A stretch of DNA of 64,000 nt from Hyphomicrobium sp. (GTDB lineage: Bacteria; Pseudomonadota; Alphaproteobacteria; Rhizobiales; Hyphomicrobiaceae): NCBI GenBank assembly GCA_013141015.1, contig JABFRT010000025.1:1-64000 (forward strand). The letters run 5' to 3'. Numbering within the stretch: the first letter of the stretch is position 1; each line of letters opens with the position of its first letter. Positions 43,581-52,903 of the stretch are shown here, in pieces. The position numbers were made by a program, and so were the translations under genes. The notes under the pieces are model-generated. The model made no database searches and was not told the origin of the DNA. It was given only the letters and a program-made list of their open reading frames with translations.

Positions 43581-43793
43581 CTATGATTTGGGCGCGCCGG
43601 GCATCTCGCCTGCAAATTCGGCTTCAAGATCGTGTTCGAGTTTAACGAGATCATCCGGCAGCGGCATGCCAAACGCTTTCATCTCGTTGAGTTTCTCATG
43701 CAGCTGCAGATAAATTTCGTGCCGATCTTCAGGCTCGTTCTGCATTTGCGTCAACAGCAGCGAGACCTGCATTTTGAGTTGCTCGAATGCCAT
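43581..43793 (-). CDS. Small conserved-looking helical protein of unknown function
   Basis: A 70-residue protein, MAFEQLKMQVSLLLTQMQ at the start, then EDRHEIYLQLHEKLNEMKAFGMPLPDDLV and an acidic end. The pattern is amphipathic helices. GGAAAGG precedes the ATG. I do not recognise a family. The longer open frame from 43928 is not coding-like upstream. Confidence 0.65.
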   Translation of the reverse strand: MAFEQLKMQVSLLLTQMQNEPEDRHEIYLQLHEKLNEMKAFGMPLPDDLVKLEHDLEAEFAGEMPGAPKS

Positions 43794-43933
43794 GCGGTTG
43801 CGCCTTTCCAAGATGAGCAGACAAGGCCAGTCTAGCACACCTGAGCGAGCGGCGGACAGGTGGCTAAACTGACGACCGCCAGTGTTGCACACCGCCGCCA
43901 CCTCAGTCAGTATATTCGCAAGCGGCACTGCGT

Positions 43934-44101
43934 TCAGGCCGCCGCTGCGGCCTTTTCAGGCTGTTCGATTTTTGCGTGCGCCTGCCAGATCAAGCGTTCG
44001 ATGATTTGCTTGCGGCTTGGCACGTTCGGTTCGGCGCGGCGCAGATCATCGAGCTGTTTGAGGGTAGCGGAATCTAGGGCAAGCGACATGACGTGGTCCA
44101 T
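43934..44101 (-). CDS. Ribbon-helix-helix (CopG-like) small DNA-binding protein
   Basis: A 55-residue protein with the RHH pattern: beta strand VMSLALD, then helix SATLKQLDDLRRAE and helix PSRKQIIERLIWQAH. Such proteins bind DNA as dimers and often act as antitoxins or small repressors. No toxin gene is adjacent. The gene stands alone ahead of the divergent dienelactone hydrolase gene, which it may regulate. Confidence 0.65.
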   Translation of the reverse strand: MDHVMSLALDSATLKQLDDLRRAEPNVPSRKQIIERLIWQAHAKIEQPEKAAAAA

Positions 44102-44256
44102 GATAAGCTCCGTTTCTGGCGGTTGGATTGCGAGACTACCCAACACACCTATCGCCCGCAGATTGAGCGCGCTGTCACGAACGGCACAGCGCTGGTAACA
44201 TTCCGCGGATCAGCACTTACTGCGTAAAACGCCTTAAGTATGGAGTATCCGGGAGC

Positions 44257-45186
44257 ATGACCAACATCGATGATCTCAGCGCTGAAGCCAATATTGACGA
44301 GCATTTGAAAAGTCTGCGCCCGCGCCTCGATCTGTCACGCCGCGAAACGATTGTTGCAGCGCTTGCCAGCAGCTTTGCAGCCGCCACCCAGCCGATTGCC
44401 GCCGAGACGCGGATTGTGACAGACACCACCGGCCTCGTTGCCGGAGAAGTCAAAATCAAATCCGGCGATATCGAGTTACCCGCCTACCGCGCCATGCCTT
44501 CAGCGAGCGGGCCTTCAGCGAGCGGGCCCTCAGCGAGCGGGCCGTTCCCGGTTGTGCTGGTCGTGCAGGAAATCTTCGGCGTCCATGAACACATCCGCGA
44601 TGTCTGCCGCAGGCTCGCAAAACTCGGCTACATGGCCATCGCGCCAGAGCTCTATGTCCGTCAGGGCGACGTCTCGAACTTGAAAAGCATCGATGACATT
44701 CGCGTCGTCGTCGCCAAAGTTCCAGATGCGCAAGTGATGAGCGATCTCGATGCGGCGGTTGCGTTCGCCAAGGAAAGCGGCATGGGCGACGTGGCGCGGC
44801 TTGCAATCACCGGGTTCTGCTGGGGCGGGCGCATCACCTGGCTGTACACAGCCCACAATCCGAAGATTAAAGCTGGCGTTGCGTGGTACGGGCGTCTCGT
44901 TGGTGAGGCCAATGCGTTAACACCGCTGCATCCCGTTGACATCGCCGCGAAGCTGAATGCGCCGGTACTCGGATTATACGGCGGCGCGGACACCGGCATA
45001 CCGCTCGATACGATTGAAACAATGCGCGCCGCGTGTGCGGCAGCATCCAAAACCTGCGAGATCAAAGTCTACGACGCAACACCGCATGCCTTCCACGCCG
45101 ACTACCGGCCGAGTTTCCGCCCCGAGGCCGCGAAAGACGGTTGGTTGAAAATGCTGGCGTGGTTCAAGCAGAACGGGGTTGGGTGA
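44257..45186 (+). CDS. Dienelactone hydrolase family protein
   Basis: A 309-residue alpha/beta hydrolase. The nucleophile is Cys in ITGFCWGGR; Asp in YGGADTGIP and His in [10 protein letters not shown] complete the triad. An N-terminal hydrophobic stretch ([20 protein letters not shown]) preceded by SRRE suggests a twin-arginine-like export signal, as in many DLH proteins. A tandem PSASG triplet sits between the first strand and the fold (residues about 82-95). The natural substrate is unknown. Confidence 0.87.
   Translation: MTNIDDLSAEANIDEHLKSLRPRLDLSRRETIVAALASSFAAATQPIAAETRIVTDTTGLVAGEVKIKSGDIELPAYRAMPSASGPSASGPSASGPFPVVLVVQEIFGVHEHIRDVCRRLAKLGYMAIAPELYVRQGDVSNLKSIDDIRVVVAKVPDAQVMSDLDAAVAFAKESGMGDVARLAITGFCWGGRITWLYTAHNPKIKAGVAWYGRLVGEANALTPLHPVDIAAKLNAPVLGLYGGADTGIPLDTIETMRAACAAASKTCEIKVYDATPHAFHADYRPSFRPEAAKDGWLKMLAWFKQNGVG
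44497..44541 (+). repeat. 15-base tandem repeat, three copies, inside the dienelactone hydrolase gene
   Basis: The unit ccttcagcgagcggg occurs three times in a row, the last with one change. It encodes the peptide PSASG-like triplet and keeps the frame, so copy number may vary by slippage without loss of function. Confidence 0.9.
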
Positions 45187-45398
45187 GTCTAGGGTATGCG
45201 CCGGTTGCGCGTCATTTTCGAAGCCGCGTCATGGATTTCTTGAAGCGTGTGGTTCCGGTCTGAGGCCGGCCGCACGGGGCGCAGGGCATCAACTGGCGCA
45301 CTGACGCCACCACAAGCTTGCCAGGCTGCCTGTTTGGGCTACGATCCGGTTGCGTGTGGACCAAGCCGGTGGTCGCCAGCACGCCACAGAGGCACGCG

Positions 45399-45794
45399 AT
45401 GAAATACATCACGCTCATTGCCATGTTGGCCGTCACGCTGATCGTCGCGGGCGGCGGTCTGCCGAAGGGCAGCGTTGGCGGCCCAATGATGCTCACTTTG
45501 ATTTTCCTGTGCGCGGCGCTGGCGGCCGGCCTCTATGAGGCGTGGTCTGCGAGGCGCGGCGTGGTTGGCTGGATTGTGAGCGTGGTGGTGGCATTCTTCG
45601 GCGGTCTGGTCGGCGCTTTTGTTGGCGCCATGATATTGGAGAGCCTGCTTGTGCTTCTGCTGCCGTTCATGAAACTCGAAGGCTCACTCATGACCACCGG
45701 AGGCCTGCCGCTCTATATCGACATCAACGCGCAGATGATCTTCACAATGCTCGGCGCGTGGGGCGCTCTGCAACTCGTCAATAGGTGGCGGTGA
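45399..45794 (+). CDS. Small integral membrane protein of unknown function
   Basis: A 131-residue protein with four hydrophobic segments (YITLIAMLAVTLIVAGGGL, MMLTLIFLCAALAAGLYEAW, GWIVSVVVAFFGGLVGAFVGAMIL, and the C-terminal MIFTMLGAWGALQLV). The ATG at 45399 is the start of the hydrophobic N-terminus. I do not recognise a family. Confidence 0.7.
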   Translation: MKYITLIAMLAVTLIVAGGGLPKGSVGGPMMLTLIFLCAALAAGLYEAWSARRGVVGWIVSVVVAFFGGLVGAFVGAMILESLLVLLLPFMKLEGSLMTTGGLPLYIDINAQMIFTMLGAWGALQLVNRWR

Positions 45795-45837
45795 GTATTT
45801 GGGCGTGGGCGTCAGAGCGTGATGTTGCGGGCGCTTA

Positions 45838-45925
45838 ACACTGTCATCCTAGCCCTTGTGGCTAGGATCCATTCATCCACTTGCGCCGGAGTGTGCGGCC
45901 CGATGGATCCCAGGTACGGACCTGG
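45838..45925. repeat. Palindromic intergenic repeat, left of the IS30 element
   Basis: It carries gtcatcctagcccttgtggc and the segment gtgtgcggcccgatggatcc. A relative with the same order of motifs lies at 47576-47708 on the other side of the IS element, about 60-70 percent alike by eye. A related short copy is at 46096-46125 (gtcatccccgcgcaggcggg). Confidence 0.6.
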
Positions 45926-46172
45926 CTTTCGATGCTGCGCATCGGCCCCCTGGGATGGCAGCGGTGGGCGTGGCGCGCGGCTCAGACTCTCACCGTCATG
46001 GCCGCACCCGCAAAGGCGGGCGTAAACTGTGACGGCCACCCACGACAAGCATCAAAGAGCGTGGTGCTGCGCTCACGTTCTGTGCCCACCACAACCGTCA
46101 TCCCCGCGCAGGCGGGGATCCGGTCAAGGTTGCCATTTGAGCTTCATCGCGGGCCTGGACGGATCCCCTAAG

Positions 46173-47195
46173 TTCACAAACGAAGTGCAACACCTTGTGG
46201 GTGAGGTGTTGCCATGGGAACCGCCTACAAACAACTGTCACTTGAGGACCGGTGCCAGATTGCCCGTCTTCACCAAGACGGGTGTTCGATCCGCAAAATC
46301 GCGGCAAGTTTGGATCGCGCGCCATCGACGTTTGCTCGCGAACTGAAGCGCAACACCGGCCGCAAGGTCGGCTACAAACCGGCCTACGCCAGCGAACAAA
46401 CCAAAGCCCGGCGCTGGAAGGGCTCAAAGCTCGAACGTCAGGCGGCGTTGCGCCAAGATGTCCTTGCCCGCCTGACCGCCGGGTGGTCGCCCGAGCAAAT
46501 CGCCGGCCGCATGGCGCGCGACAACGGCGGTACATCCGTCAGCTACGAAACCATCTATCGCTTCATCTATGCTGAAATTGCACGCACAAAGACTTCTCCT
46601 GGCGGCACTATCTGCCGCGCGCAAAAGCAAACGCGGCAGGCGCGGGCGGCCCGGCGGAAGCCCTGCCAGCTTCATCGAAAAGCGTGTTTCCATTGATCAA
46701 CGCGGCGCTGACGCCGATGATCGTGCAAACCCAGGTCATTGGGAGGCCGATCTCATGGGCTTTGCAAAATACGGCCAGAACGTCCTCGCGCTGCACGAGC
46801 GCCACTCGCGTTTTCTTATGGCAACCCGCCCGCAAAATAAAACCGCCGGTCTCATTGCACGCCATCTCGAAAGCTTGCTCGCCCCGCTGCCACCTGAACT
46901 CCGCAGATCGCTGACCTTCGATAATGGGACCAAATTTGCGCGCCACTATTGGCTGCACGAAATCGGCCTCGAAACCTTTTTCTGCGACCCATACTCGCCC
47001 TGGCAGAAGGGCGGCATCGAAAACGCTATCGGTAGGATCCGAAGGCTTCTACCGAGGAAAACCGACCTCGATACGATCTCCGAAAAGCGCTTCCTGGCCT
47101 TCATCAAGGCCTACAATCGAACGCCGCGCAAATGCCTTGACTACAGAACGCCCGCAGAGCTTATTCTCGAAAAACTGTTGCACTTCGAATGTGAA
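46173..47195 (+). mobile_element. IS30-family insertion sequence with terminal inverted repeats
   Basis: A 1023-base element. The left end ttcacaaacgaagtgcaac (46173-46191) and the right end, read on the opposite strand, ttcacattcgaagtgcaac (47195-47177) match at 17 of 19 positions. The enclosed gene encodes an IS30-type DDE transposase in broken frames. The element sits inside palindromic repeats of the gtcatccc type, in line with the target preference of IS30-like elements. I see no clear target duplication. Confidence 0.8.
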
Positions 47196-47222
47196 TCCAC
47201 ATCCCGGCCTTCGCCGGGATGA
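46214..47222 (+). pseudogene. IS30-family transposase, two apparent single-base frameshifts
   Basis: The first frame (46214-46590) has an N-terminal helix-turn-helix typical of IS30 (LSLEDRCQIARLHQDGCSIR, ASLDRAPSTFARELKRN). After IART the frame is lost at an A3 run (46588-46590) where A4 would restore KDFSWRHYLPRA, and again at an A4 run (46623-46626) where one more A would restore KSKRGRRGRPG. The rest (to 47222) has the DDE core: GHWEADLM (Asp), LTFDNGTKF (Asp) and KGGIENAIGRIRR (Glu), then RTPRKCLDYRTPAE. The stop lies 27 bases beyond the right inverted repeat. It is inactive as written. Confidence 0.8.
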
Positions 47223-47322
47223 CGGACTTTGAGGTCAGGTGTGGTGGGACAACGGGGTATAACGCCATCGCTCTGCCCGAATCGTCGGGCTGCTTCTTTC
47301 GTCACCAGGAGGTAATTTCTAA

Positions 47323-47562
47323 GTGTTTTACTCGCGAGAAAACATTTCACTTACTCAATTACCTGATACCAGTCCGGCGACATTGCGAAAATTGAGCGAC
47401 GAAGATCTTGCGCGCTTTATCGGCGGCTGGCGTGTCGGTACTGCAGAGTATATTAACGGCACGGCAGAATTGGCGAGACGTCAAGGATTGCCAACAATCA
47501 AGATTGCAGTCGCAGCATTGATCGTCTCGATTGTTGCCCTCGTTGCCTCTTTACTAAAATAG
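47323..47562 (+). CDS. Small tail-anchored membrane protein of unknown function
   Basis: A 79-residue frame from a GTG start with AGGAGG upstream (47308-47313). The soluble part has LSDEDLARFIGGWRVG, and a single hydrophobic helix closes the protein (IAVAALIVSIVALVASLLK). It stands alone in the accessory stretch between the IS element and the HicB-like module. I do not know the family. Confidence 0.6.
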   Translation: MFYSRENISLTQLPDTSPATLRKLSDEDLARFIGGWRVGTAEYINGTAELARRQGLPTIKIAVAALIVSIVALVASLLK

Positions 47563-47575
47563 CGGCCAACTTGCT

Positions 47576-47708
47576 CTGACGTCAATATTGGCATCCTGGC
47601 TCTTGTTGCTAGAGCCTGCCGGCGCGAAGGCGGGGGCTCTATTCTTCCGCTTGCGATGGAGTATGCGGCCCGATGGGTCCCGGGCACAAGGCCCGGGATG
47701 ACGGCTGT
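47576..47708. repeat. Palindromic intergenic repeat, right of the IS30 element
   Basis: It contains gcctgccggcgcgaaggcgg, gtatgcggcccgatgggtcc and the palindrome cccgggcacaaggcccggg followed by atgacgg. It shares motif order with the copy at 45838-45925. Confidence 0.6.
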
Positions 47709-47720
47709 GGGTGTGGCGGT

Positions 47721-47963
47721 CTATTCCGCCGATTGCAGGGTGTTTGCGAGGTCGTGGCCGGGCGTGCCGGGTGGCAACGGCTTGTTGTCGGCATGATAGA
47801 GCGCGATGGCTTCGTCCACGACTTGGCAAAGCTCATCGAACACAGCGCGTTCGTCGCTGCCATGACATCCGCCAAGCAGAGGCCCGGGCGCACTTCCGAT
47901 ATACACCTGGTCTTCTTCAGACCATTCAACGATTTTGACGTAGGGAAGCTGTGATTCAAATTT
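47721..47963 (-). CDS. HicB-like antitoxin-type protein, start codon apparently lost by one base
   Basis: The frame reads [20 protein letters not shown], then YIGSAPGPLLGGCHGSDERA and LPPGTPG, the pattern of the HicB partial RNase H fold (Y-x-V-x-W-SEED, P-x-L-x-G-C-x-x-G). No ATG or GTG precedes the conserved start in frame; the first usable start is GTG at 47906. One extra T at 47964-47965 would give ATGAAATTTGAA and at the same time end the upstream gene with an ATGA overlap. I infer a single-base loss or an assembly error. It follows the unknown 47956-48231 gene, as in a two-gene toxin-antitoxin-like unit. Confidence 0.6.
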   Translation of the reverse strand, partial: KFESQLPYVKIVEWSEEDQVYIGSAPGPLLGGCHGSDERAVFDELCQVVDEAIALYHADNKPLPPGTPGHDLANTLQSAE

Positions 47964-48231
47964 CTACTCTACCATTGCGGTGGACAATGAAGCTCGACGA
48001 AACGGGGAAACGGGAAAATTCGTGGGAACCATCGTCTACTGCTATACTTATGTGAATGTACTCCTCAGAATTTTCCGACAGGTTGACTTCGAACTGATGC
48101 CGATTCTCGCCTTCGCCGCGATCAAAGGTTATCCGTTTCTTGACCAATTCCATCTCCAGAAACGCTAGGGACTTACGGCTCCAGGCAAGAATTTCATCAG
48201 ATAACAGTTTGCGAAGTTCATCCTCTGACAT
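47956..48231 (-). CDS. Unknown 91-residue protein, partner of the HicB-like gene
   Basis: It begins [20 protein letters not shown] and contains [20 protein letters not shown] and FIVHRNGR near the end, a mix of a helix and beta strands with many charged residues. I do not recognise a family, and it lacks the HicA fold (no double-stranded-RNA-binding pattern with GSHxxF). Gene order (unknown first, HicB-like second, probable overlap) suggests a two-component module. Its ATG lies within the last codons of the truncated scpA frame, so it was placed there together with the break in scpA. Confidence 0.55.
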   Translation of the reverse strand: MSEDELRKLLSDEILAWSRKSLAFLEMELVKKRITFDRGEGENRHQFEVNLSENSEEYIHISIAVDDGSHEFSRFPVSSSFIVHRNGRVEI

Positions 48232-50336
48232 GATTGGCCTATGACGGGGCCGAACACGGCTTTGGCGCCCATGCGGTAGAGTTCGTCGTAGTCCGCGGGT
48301 GGGATCACGCCGCCGACGACGATCATGATGTCGCCGCGGCCTTCCTTGTCGAGAGCGGCTTTCAATTCCGGCACCAGCGTCAAATGTCCGGCGGTCAAGG
48401 ATGACACGCCGACCACATGCACGTCGTTCTCCACCGCTTGGCGCGCGGCTTCATCAGCGGTCGCGAACAGCGGCCCGATATCGACGTCAAAGCCCAAGTC
48501 CGCGAACGCCGAGGCGATGACTTTCTGGCCGCGGTCGTGGCCGTCCTGGCCGAGCTTGGCAATAAGGATACGCGGACGGCGGCCGTCGTTCTTGTCGAAC
48601 GCTTCGACCAATTTCTTGACGCGATCCATGCTGGGATTCATCGCCGCTTCCTTTTTGTAGACGCCGCTGATCGCGCGGATTTCCGCCTTGTGCCGGGTGA
48701 AGACCTTCTCCAGCGCGAACGAGATTTCGCCGACCGTCGCCATTTTGCGTGCGGCTTTGACGGCGAGGTCGAGCAGGTTGGCGTTGCCCTTCGCGCCTTC
48801 GGTCAAGGCGTCAAGCGCTGCCTGCACGTCCGCTTCGTTGCGCTCTGCGCGCAGCCGGGCGAGCTTGGCCAGCTGCTGTTCGCGCACGCTCTTGTTGTCA
48901 ACTTTCAGGAAGTTGATCTCGCGGTCGCCCTTGATCTTGAACTTGTTGATGCCGGTGATCGTCTGGCGGCCGGCGTCGATGCGCGCCTGGGTGCGGGCGG
49001 CCGCTTCCTCGATACGCATCTTCGGAATGCCGAGCGCGATGGCTTTGGCCATGCCGCCGGTTTCTTCGATTTCCTTGATGTGCTCCATCGCCTTCATCGC
49101 GAGGTCATAGGTCAGGCGTTCGACGTAGTGGCTGCCACCCCACGGATCGATGGTGCGCGTGGTGCCGCTTTCCTGCTGCAGCAGCAGCTGGGTGTTGCGG
49201 GCGATGCGGGCCGAGAAGTCGGTCGGCAGCGCAATCGCTTCATCGAGGCCGTTGGTGTGAAGAGACTGTGTGTGGCCTTGCGTGGCGGCCATCGCTTCCA
49301 AACACGTGCGCGTGGCGTTGTTGAAAATATCCTGCGCGGTCAGCGACCAGCCAGAGGTTTGCGAATGTGTGCGCAGTGACAGCGAACGCGCGTCCTTCGG
49401 GTTGAATTCTTGCCTTATCAACTTCGCCCACAAAAGCCGCGCGGCGCGCATCTTGGCGATTTCCATGAAGTAGTTCATGCCAATCGCCCAGAAGAACGAC
49501 AATCTGGGTGCGAACGCATCGACATCCATGCCCGACGCCACGCCCGCGCGCACGTATTCGATGCCGTCAGCAATCGTGTAGCCGAGTTCGAGGTCGGCGG
49601 TCGCGCCGGCTTCCTGCATGTGATAGCCGGAAATCGAGATCGAATTGAACTTCGGCATGTGCTGAGCGGTGTAGGCGAAAATATCCGACACGATGCGCAT
49701 CGAAGGTGCGGGCGGATAAATGTAGGTGTTGCGCACCATGAACTCTTTCAGAATGTCGTTCTGAATGGTGCCCGCGAGTTTGGAAGGCGGCACGCCTTGC
49801 TCTTCACCCGCCACGATGTACAGAGCCAGGATCGGCAGCACCGCGCCGTTCATGGTCATCGACACGGTCATGTCCTGCAGCGGAATGCCGTCGAACAGCG
49901 TGCGCATGTCGTAGATTGAATCGATCGCAACGCCGGCCATGCCGACATCGCCCTTGACGCGCGGGTGGTCTGAATCGTAGCCGCGGTGGGTCGCGAGATC
50001 GAAGGCGATGGACAGGCCCTTCTGGCCGGCGGCGATGTTGCGGCGGTAGAAGGCGTTGCTGTCTTCAGCCGTCGAGAAGCCTGCGTATTGGCGGATGGTC
50101 CACGGCTGCAGCGCGTACATGGCCGGGTAGGGGCCGCGCACGTATGGCGCGATGCCGGGCAGGGTGTCGAGGAAGTCGAGACCCTTGGTGTCCGCGCCGG
50201 TGTAGACCGGCTTCACCGGAATGCCCTCCGGCGTCTCCCAGATATGGCCCTCAGGCAGCGCTGGTGGCCGGCTCGCGGACCGCGTGTCGCCAGCGCCAGC
50301 AAGGTCTACTTTGGTGAAATCTGGGATCGAGGACAT
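48165..50336 (-). CDS. scpA: Methylmalonyl-CoA mutase large subunit, C-terminus replaced
   Basis: This B12 enzyme interconverts methylmalonyl-CoA and succinyl-CoA. The TIM-barrel part shows the substrate-binding segment [18 protein letters not shown], the catalytic His in [13 protein letters not shown] and YVERLTYDL. The B12 domain has the DxHxxG motif (GQDGHDRGQ) and the GG loop (VVGGVIPP). After KAVFGP, where GTxIPDA and a last helix of about 20-25 residues are normal, the sequence changes to [17 protein letters not shown]. The junction, near 48243, coincides with the start of the HicB-like module. The ATG at 50336 is chosen because the 62 upstream residues are Arg/Pro-rich with no homology pattern. 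The small subunit gene mutA lies about 9 kb away. Confidence 0.9.
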   Translation of the reverse strand: MSSIPDFTKVDLAGAGDTRSASRPPALPEGHIWETPEGIPVKPVYTGADTKGLDFLDTLPGIAPYVRGPYPAMYALQPWTIRQYAGFSTAEDSNAFYRRNIAAGQKGLSIAFDLATHRGYDSDHPRVKGDVGMAGVAIDSIYDMRTLFDGIPLQDMTVSMTMNGAVLPILALYIVAGEEQGVPPSKLAGTIQNDILKEFMVRNTYIYPPAPSMRIVSDIFAYTAQHMPKFNSISISGYHMQEAGATADLELGYTIADGIEYVRAGVASGMDVDAFAPRLSFFWAIGMNYFMEIAKMRAARLLWAKLIRQEFNPKDARSLSLRTHSQTSGWSLTAQDIFNNATRTCLEAMAATQGHTQSLHTNGLDEAIALPTDFSARIARNTQLLLQQESGTTRTIDPWGGSHYVERLTYDLAMKAMEHIKEIEETGGMAKAIALGIPKMRIEEAAARTQARIDAGRQTITGINKFKIKGDREINFLKVDNKSVREQQLAKLARLRAERNEADVQAALDALTEGAKGNANLLDLAVKAARKMATVGEISFALEKVFTRHKAEIRAISGVYKKEAAMNPSMDRVKKLVEAFDKNDGRRPRILIAKLGQDGHDRGQKVIASAFADLGFDVDIGPLFATADEAARQAVENDVHVVGVSSLTAGHLTLVPELKAALDKEGRGDIMIVVGGVIPPADYDELYRMGAKAVFGPVIGQSCQRMNFANCYLMKFLPGAVSP

Positions 50337-50559
50337 GAGCGCTTTTTCCAAGTGATATTCTTGTTGTGTTCTCTGGCTGTTTGGTAGCACGGGCCCGGCC
50401 GTTTGGCGATGCGGCACTCGTCCAAGATCGGGCCGGGGGCGGGTCCTGGCGATACGAGCAATGTCACGCCGGGTATTTACGGTTTTTGGCGGCCTTTTAC
50501 GCTGAACCCTGGTGCGTGGCATACGGCAATGTCTGTCCCATGCAAATCATGTGTTGGGG

Positions 50560-51453
50560 ATGGCCTGGATGATCGCGGCGGCGGTAAAGCGGAAGTATGG
50601 GGCCGCCGATTGGCATGCGTTTCAGATCCGGCTTGAGGATTGGGCGTGCCAATGGAGCGCGCGGCATGGCCCGGCAATGCGCTTCGCCCATGAGTTCGTG
50701 CGCTTTGGCATCAAGCAGGCGTGGGCCTGCTTATTCGGCGCGCTGATGCTGGCGCTGCTCATCGGCACGCATTTTCTGTATCCGAAGGGGGCTGTGATTG
50801 CGCGCTATGATTTTTTGGTGCTGGCGGCGTTCGCCGTACAATTGGCGATGCTGGCGCTGAAACTGGAAACGCGCGAGGAAGCCAAAGTCATCCTGGTGTT
50901 TCACATTGTTGGAACGGTAATGGAGATTTTTAAGACCTCGGCCGGCTCGTGGGTCTATCCGGAGCAGAGCGTTTTGCGCATTGCGGGCGTGCCGCTGTTC
51001 ACGGGGTTCATGTATGCAGCCGTTGGATCGTACATTGCACGCTGCTGGCGGCTGTTTGATTTCCGTTTCACGCGGCATCCGCCGCTGTGGGCGCTGTCGG
51101 TTCTGGCGGGCGCGATCTATGTGAATTTTTTCACCCACCATTACGTGGCAGACGTGCGCGTGCTTTTATTTACCGTTGCCGCATTGCTGCTCGGGCCGGG
51201 CTGGATACACTTCAAAGTTTGGCGCGAGCATCGCCGCATGCCGCTGTTGCTCGGGCTGGTGCTGGTCGCGCTTTTCATTTGGTTCGCGGAAAACATCGGC
51301 ACGTTTACGGCCGCCTGGGTCTATCCGAGCCAGGCGCGCGGATGGCACGCCGTCAGCATCGCCAAGCTCGGCTCGTGGTTTCTGCTGATGATTATTTCGT
51401 ATGTTCTGGTTGCAAGCGTCAACCGGCCAAGGCGGCAATCACTCGCCGCTTAA
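50560..51453 (+). CDS. DUF817 family membrane protein
   Basis: A 297-residue integral membrane protein with about seven hydrophobic segments (ACLFGALMLALLIGTHFLY, YDFLVLAAFAVQLAMLALKL, VPLFTGFMYAAVGSYIARCW, and others). Family marks are ETREEAKVILVFHIVGTVMEIFKT, SWVYPE and WFAENIGTFTAAW. The role of DUF817 is not known. The start could be ATG at 50560 or 50569, or GTG at 50551 or 50512. Confidence 0.85.
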   Translation: MAWMIAAAVKRKYGAADWHAFQIRLEDWACQWSARHGPAMRFAHEFVRFGIKQAWACLFGALMLALLIGTHFLYPKGAVIARYDFLVLAAFAVQLAMLALKLETREEAKVILVFHIVGTVMEIFKTSAGSWVYPEQSVLRIAGVPLFTGFMYAAVGSYIARCWRLFDFRFTRHPPLWALSVLAGAIYVNFFTHHYVADVRVLLFTVAALLLGPGWIHFKVWREHRRMPLLLGLVLVALFIWFAENIGTFTAAWVYPSQARGWHAVSIAKLGSWFLLMIISYVLVASVNRPRRQSLAA

Positions 51454-51462
51454 ATCAGCCGC

Positions 51463-52047
51463 TCAAATCAAATGCGTGCCGGCATAGATTTCGGCAACTG
51501 GAAACTCAGCGCCGATGCTGTCGAGGCGGACGCTTTCGCCGGTTTCTGAGACGACGCCGGTTTTAGGCCATCCGCCTTCGGGCAAGCGGTGGAAGACTTC
51601 GGCCCGGACACTTTCGCTTTCGACAATCATGATTTCGGCGAGCGATGTGATAGTTGAAAGTGCATAGATGCTGTCCCAGGTATCCTGCCGGTTGCTAGGC
51701 GACATCACTTCGATAATCAGCACGGGATCGGGGAAGGTTTTGGCGGAAGTCGGCGGTGCGCACGTGACGGCAAGGTCGGGCGCGCGCACGTTGTCGTTGG
51801 CGTGCATCTGCGGTTGAATGGGGGCCTCGGTGCCGACCCGGCACGGCATTTTCTTGGCCCGCAGATGAGCCCCGATCAGGTAGGCCAAGTTCGCCTGGAT
51901 CGTCGCATGCGTGCCGCTCGCCGGTGACATGGCGCGCACTTCGCCGTGGACCAGTTCCATTTTACCCAAATGACCGCCGCCATCCCAATCGATGAATTCT
52001 CCGGCGGTCATGTGTGGCGTGGTTTTCGGCTCGGCGCCGTCGTCCAT
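51463..52047 (-). CDS. Uma2 family (DUF820) nuclease-like protein
   Basis: A 194-residue protein with the restriction-endonuclease-like fold: MTAGEFIDWD, KMELVHGEVRAM, then RAPDLAVTC and VLIIEVMSPSNRQDT, which hold the Asp and Glu-x-x acidic residues of the nuclease core. Families of Uma2 genes are common in cyanobacteria and some alphaproteobacteria; their role is not known. The start at 52047 is used because the frame upstream is not family sequence. Confidence 0.83.
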   Translation of the reverse strand: MDDGAEPKTTPHMTAGEFIDWDGGGHLGKMELVHGEVRAMSPASGTHATIQANLAYLIGAHLRAKKMPCRVGTEAPIQPQMHANDNVRAPDLAVTCAPPTSAKTFPDPVLIIEVMSPSNRQDTWDSIYALSTITSLAEIMIVESESVRAEVFHRLPEGGWPKTGVVSETGESVRLDSIGAEFPVAEIYAGTHLI

Positions 52048-52135
52048 TATATGCTCCAGCGGCGTATAGAACCCTTCGAGACTAGCATAGTGGTGTGGCC
52101 GTGGCGATATTTTGCCGAGCTGGTTTAACCAAGTG

Positions 52136-52750
52136 CTACCCCGGCTTGCCGCGCCAGATCTGTTTGATGCGGGCGTCGCGGCCGCAGCCGGCGCGGTAAT
52201 ATTTATAGCGGATCGGGTTGGTTTTATAGAAGTCCGGGTCGGGTGCGGGCGTAAAAGCGGACGCCTTCGCAATCTCGACCACGACCGGTTTCATCAGCTG
52301 CGCCACCGTGTTTTGCTTGCTCTCTTCCGCCAGCTTTTTCTGATCGTCGTTATAGACGAAAATCGCTGGACGATATTCCGGACCGCGATCACAAAACTGC
52401 CCGTCCGCGTCGAACGGATCGACGTGCATCCAATAGTAGTCGAGCAGGTCTTTGTAACTGACGACGGTGGGGTCGTATTTGACGGTGACGACTTCGGTGT
52501 CGCCGGTTGTGCCGGAATGGATCTCGTCCAACGTCGGGTTTTCGACAGTGCCGCCCATGAAGCCGGGGGTCGTTTCGACGACACCCTTGACGGCATCGAA
52601 GTCGCGTTCGACGCACCAATAACAGCCGGCGCCGAAGGTCGCGATCTCGGTTGGCCCCATTGCAACCAGGGTTGCGGCCGGGACCTCGGGTGCGGCGTTG
52701 GCCGCAAATAAAAACGCGAAAATGGACGCAGCTATGGGCAAGCGGAACAT
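52136..52750 (-). CDS. msrA: Peptide methionine-S-sulfoxide reductase MsrA, exported
   Basis: A 204-residue enzyme that reduces S-methionine sulfoxide in proteins. The catalytic Cys is in GAGCYWCVERDF (GCFWC in most). An N-terminal hydrophobic stretch (LPIAASIFAFLFAANAA) is a signal peptide, so the enzyme works in the periplasm. Conserved segments are FMGGTVENPTLDEI, GDTEVVTVKYDP and FCDRGPEYRPAIF. An exported msrB lies 150 bases upstream, giving a periplasmic pair. Confidence 0.92.
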   Translation of the reverse strand: MFRLPIAASIFAFLFAANAAPEVPAATLVAMGPTEIATFGAGCYWCVERDFDAVKGVVETTPGFMGGTVENPTLDEIHSGTTGDTEVVTVKYDPTVVSYKDLLDYYWMHVDPFDADGQFCDRGPEYRPAIFVYNDDQKKLAEESKQNTVAQLMKPVVVEIAKASAFTPAPDPDFYKTNPIRYKYYRAGCGRDARIKQIWRGKPG

Positions 52751-52903
52751 GGGTCCGACCTCAAAATTGTGACGGGGTTTGGCTGGGGTGGGAACCCTCC
52801 CCCGGTCCGGGCAGACCAGGGAGGGATTGTGTGAGGGAGCACGGGGGAGCGTTTTCCCTCACTCGATTCTCCGGAGGGACGGCCGGAGAGGATGATCGAT
52901 CTC

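Noticed and set aside
46214-47222. Programmed frameshifting in the IS30 transposase
   Set aside because: IS30 elements usually have a single ORF; two separate one-base losses at A-runs do not form a slippery-site design.
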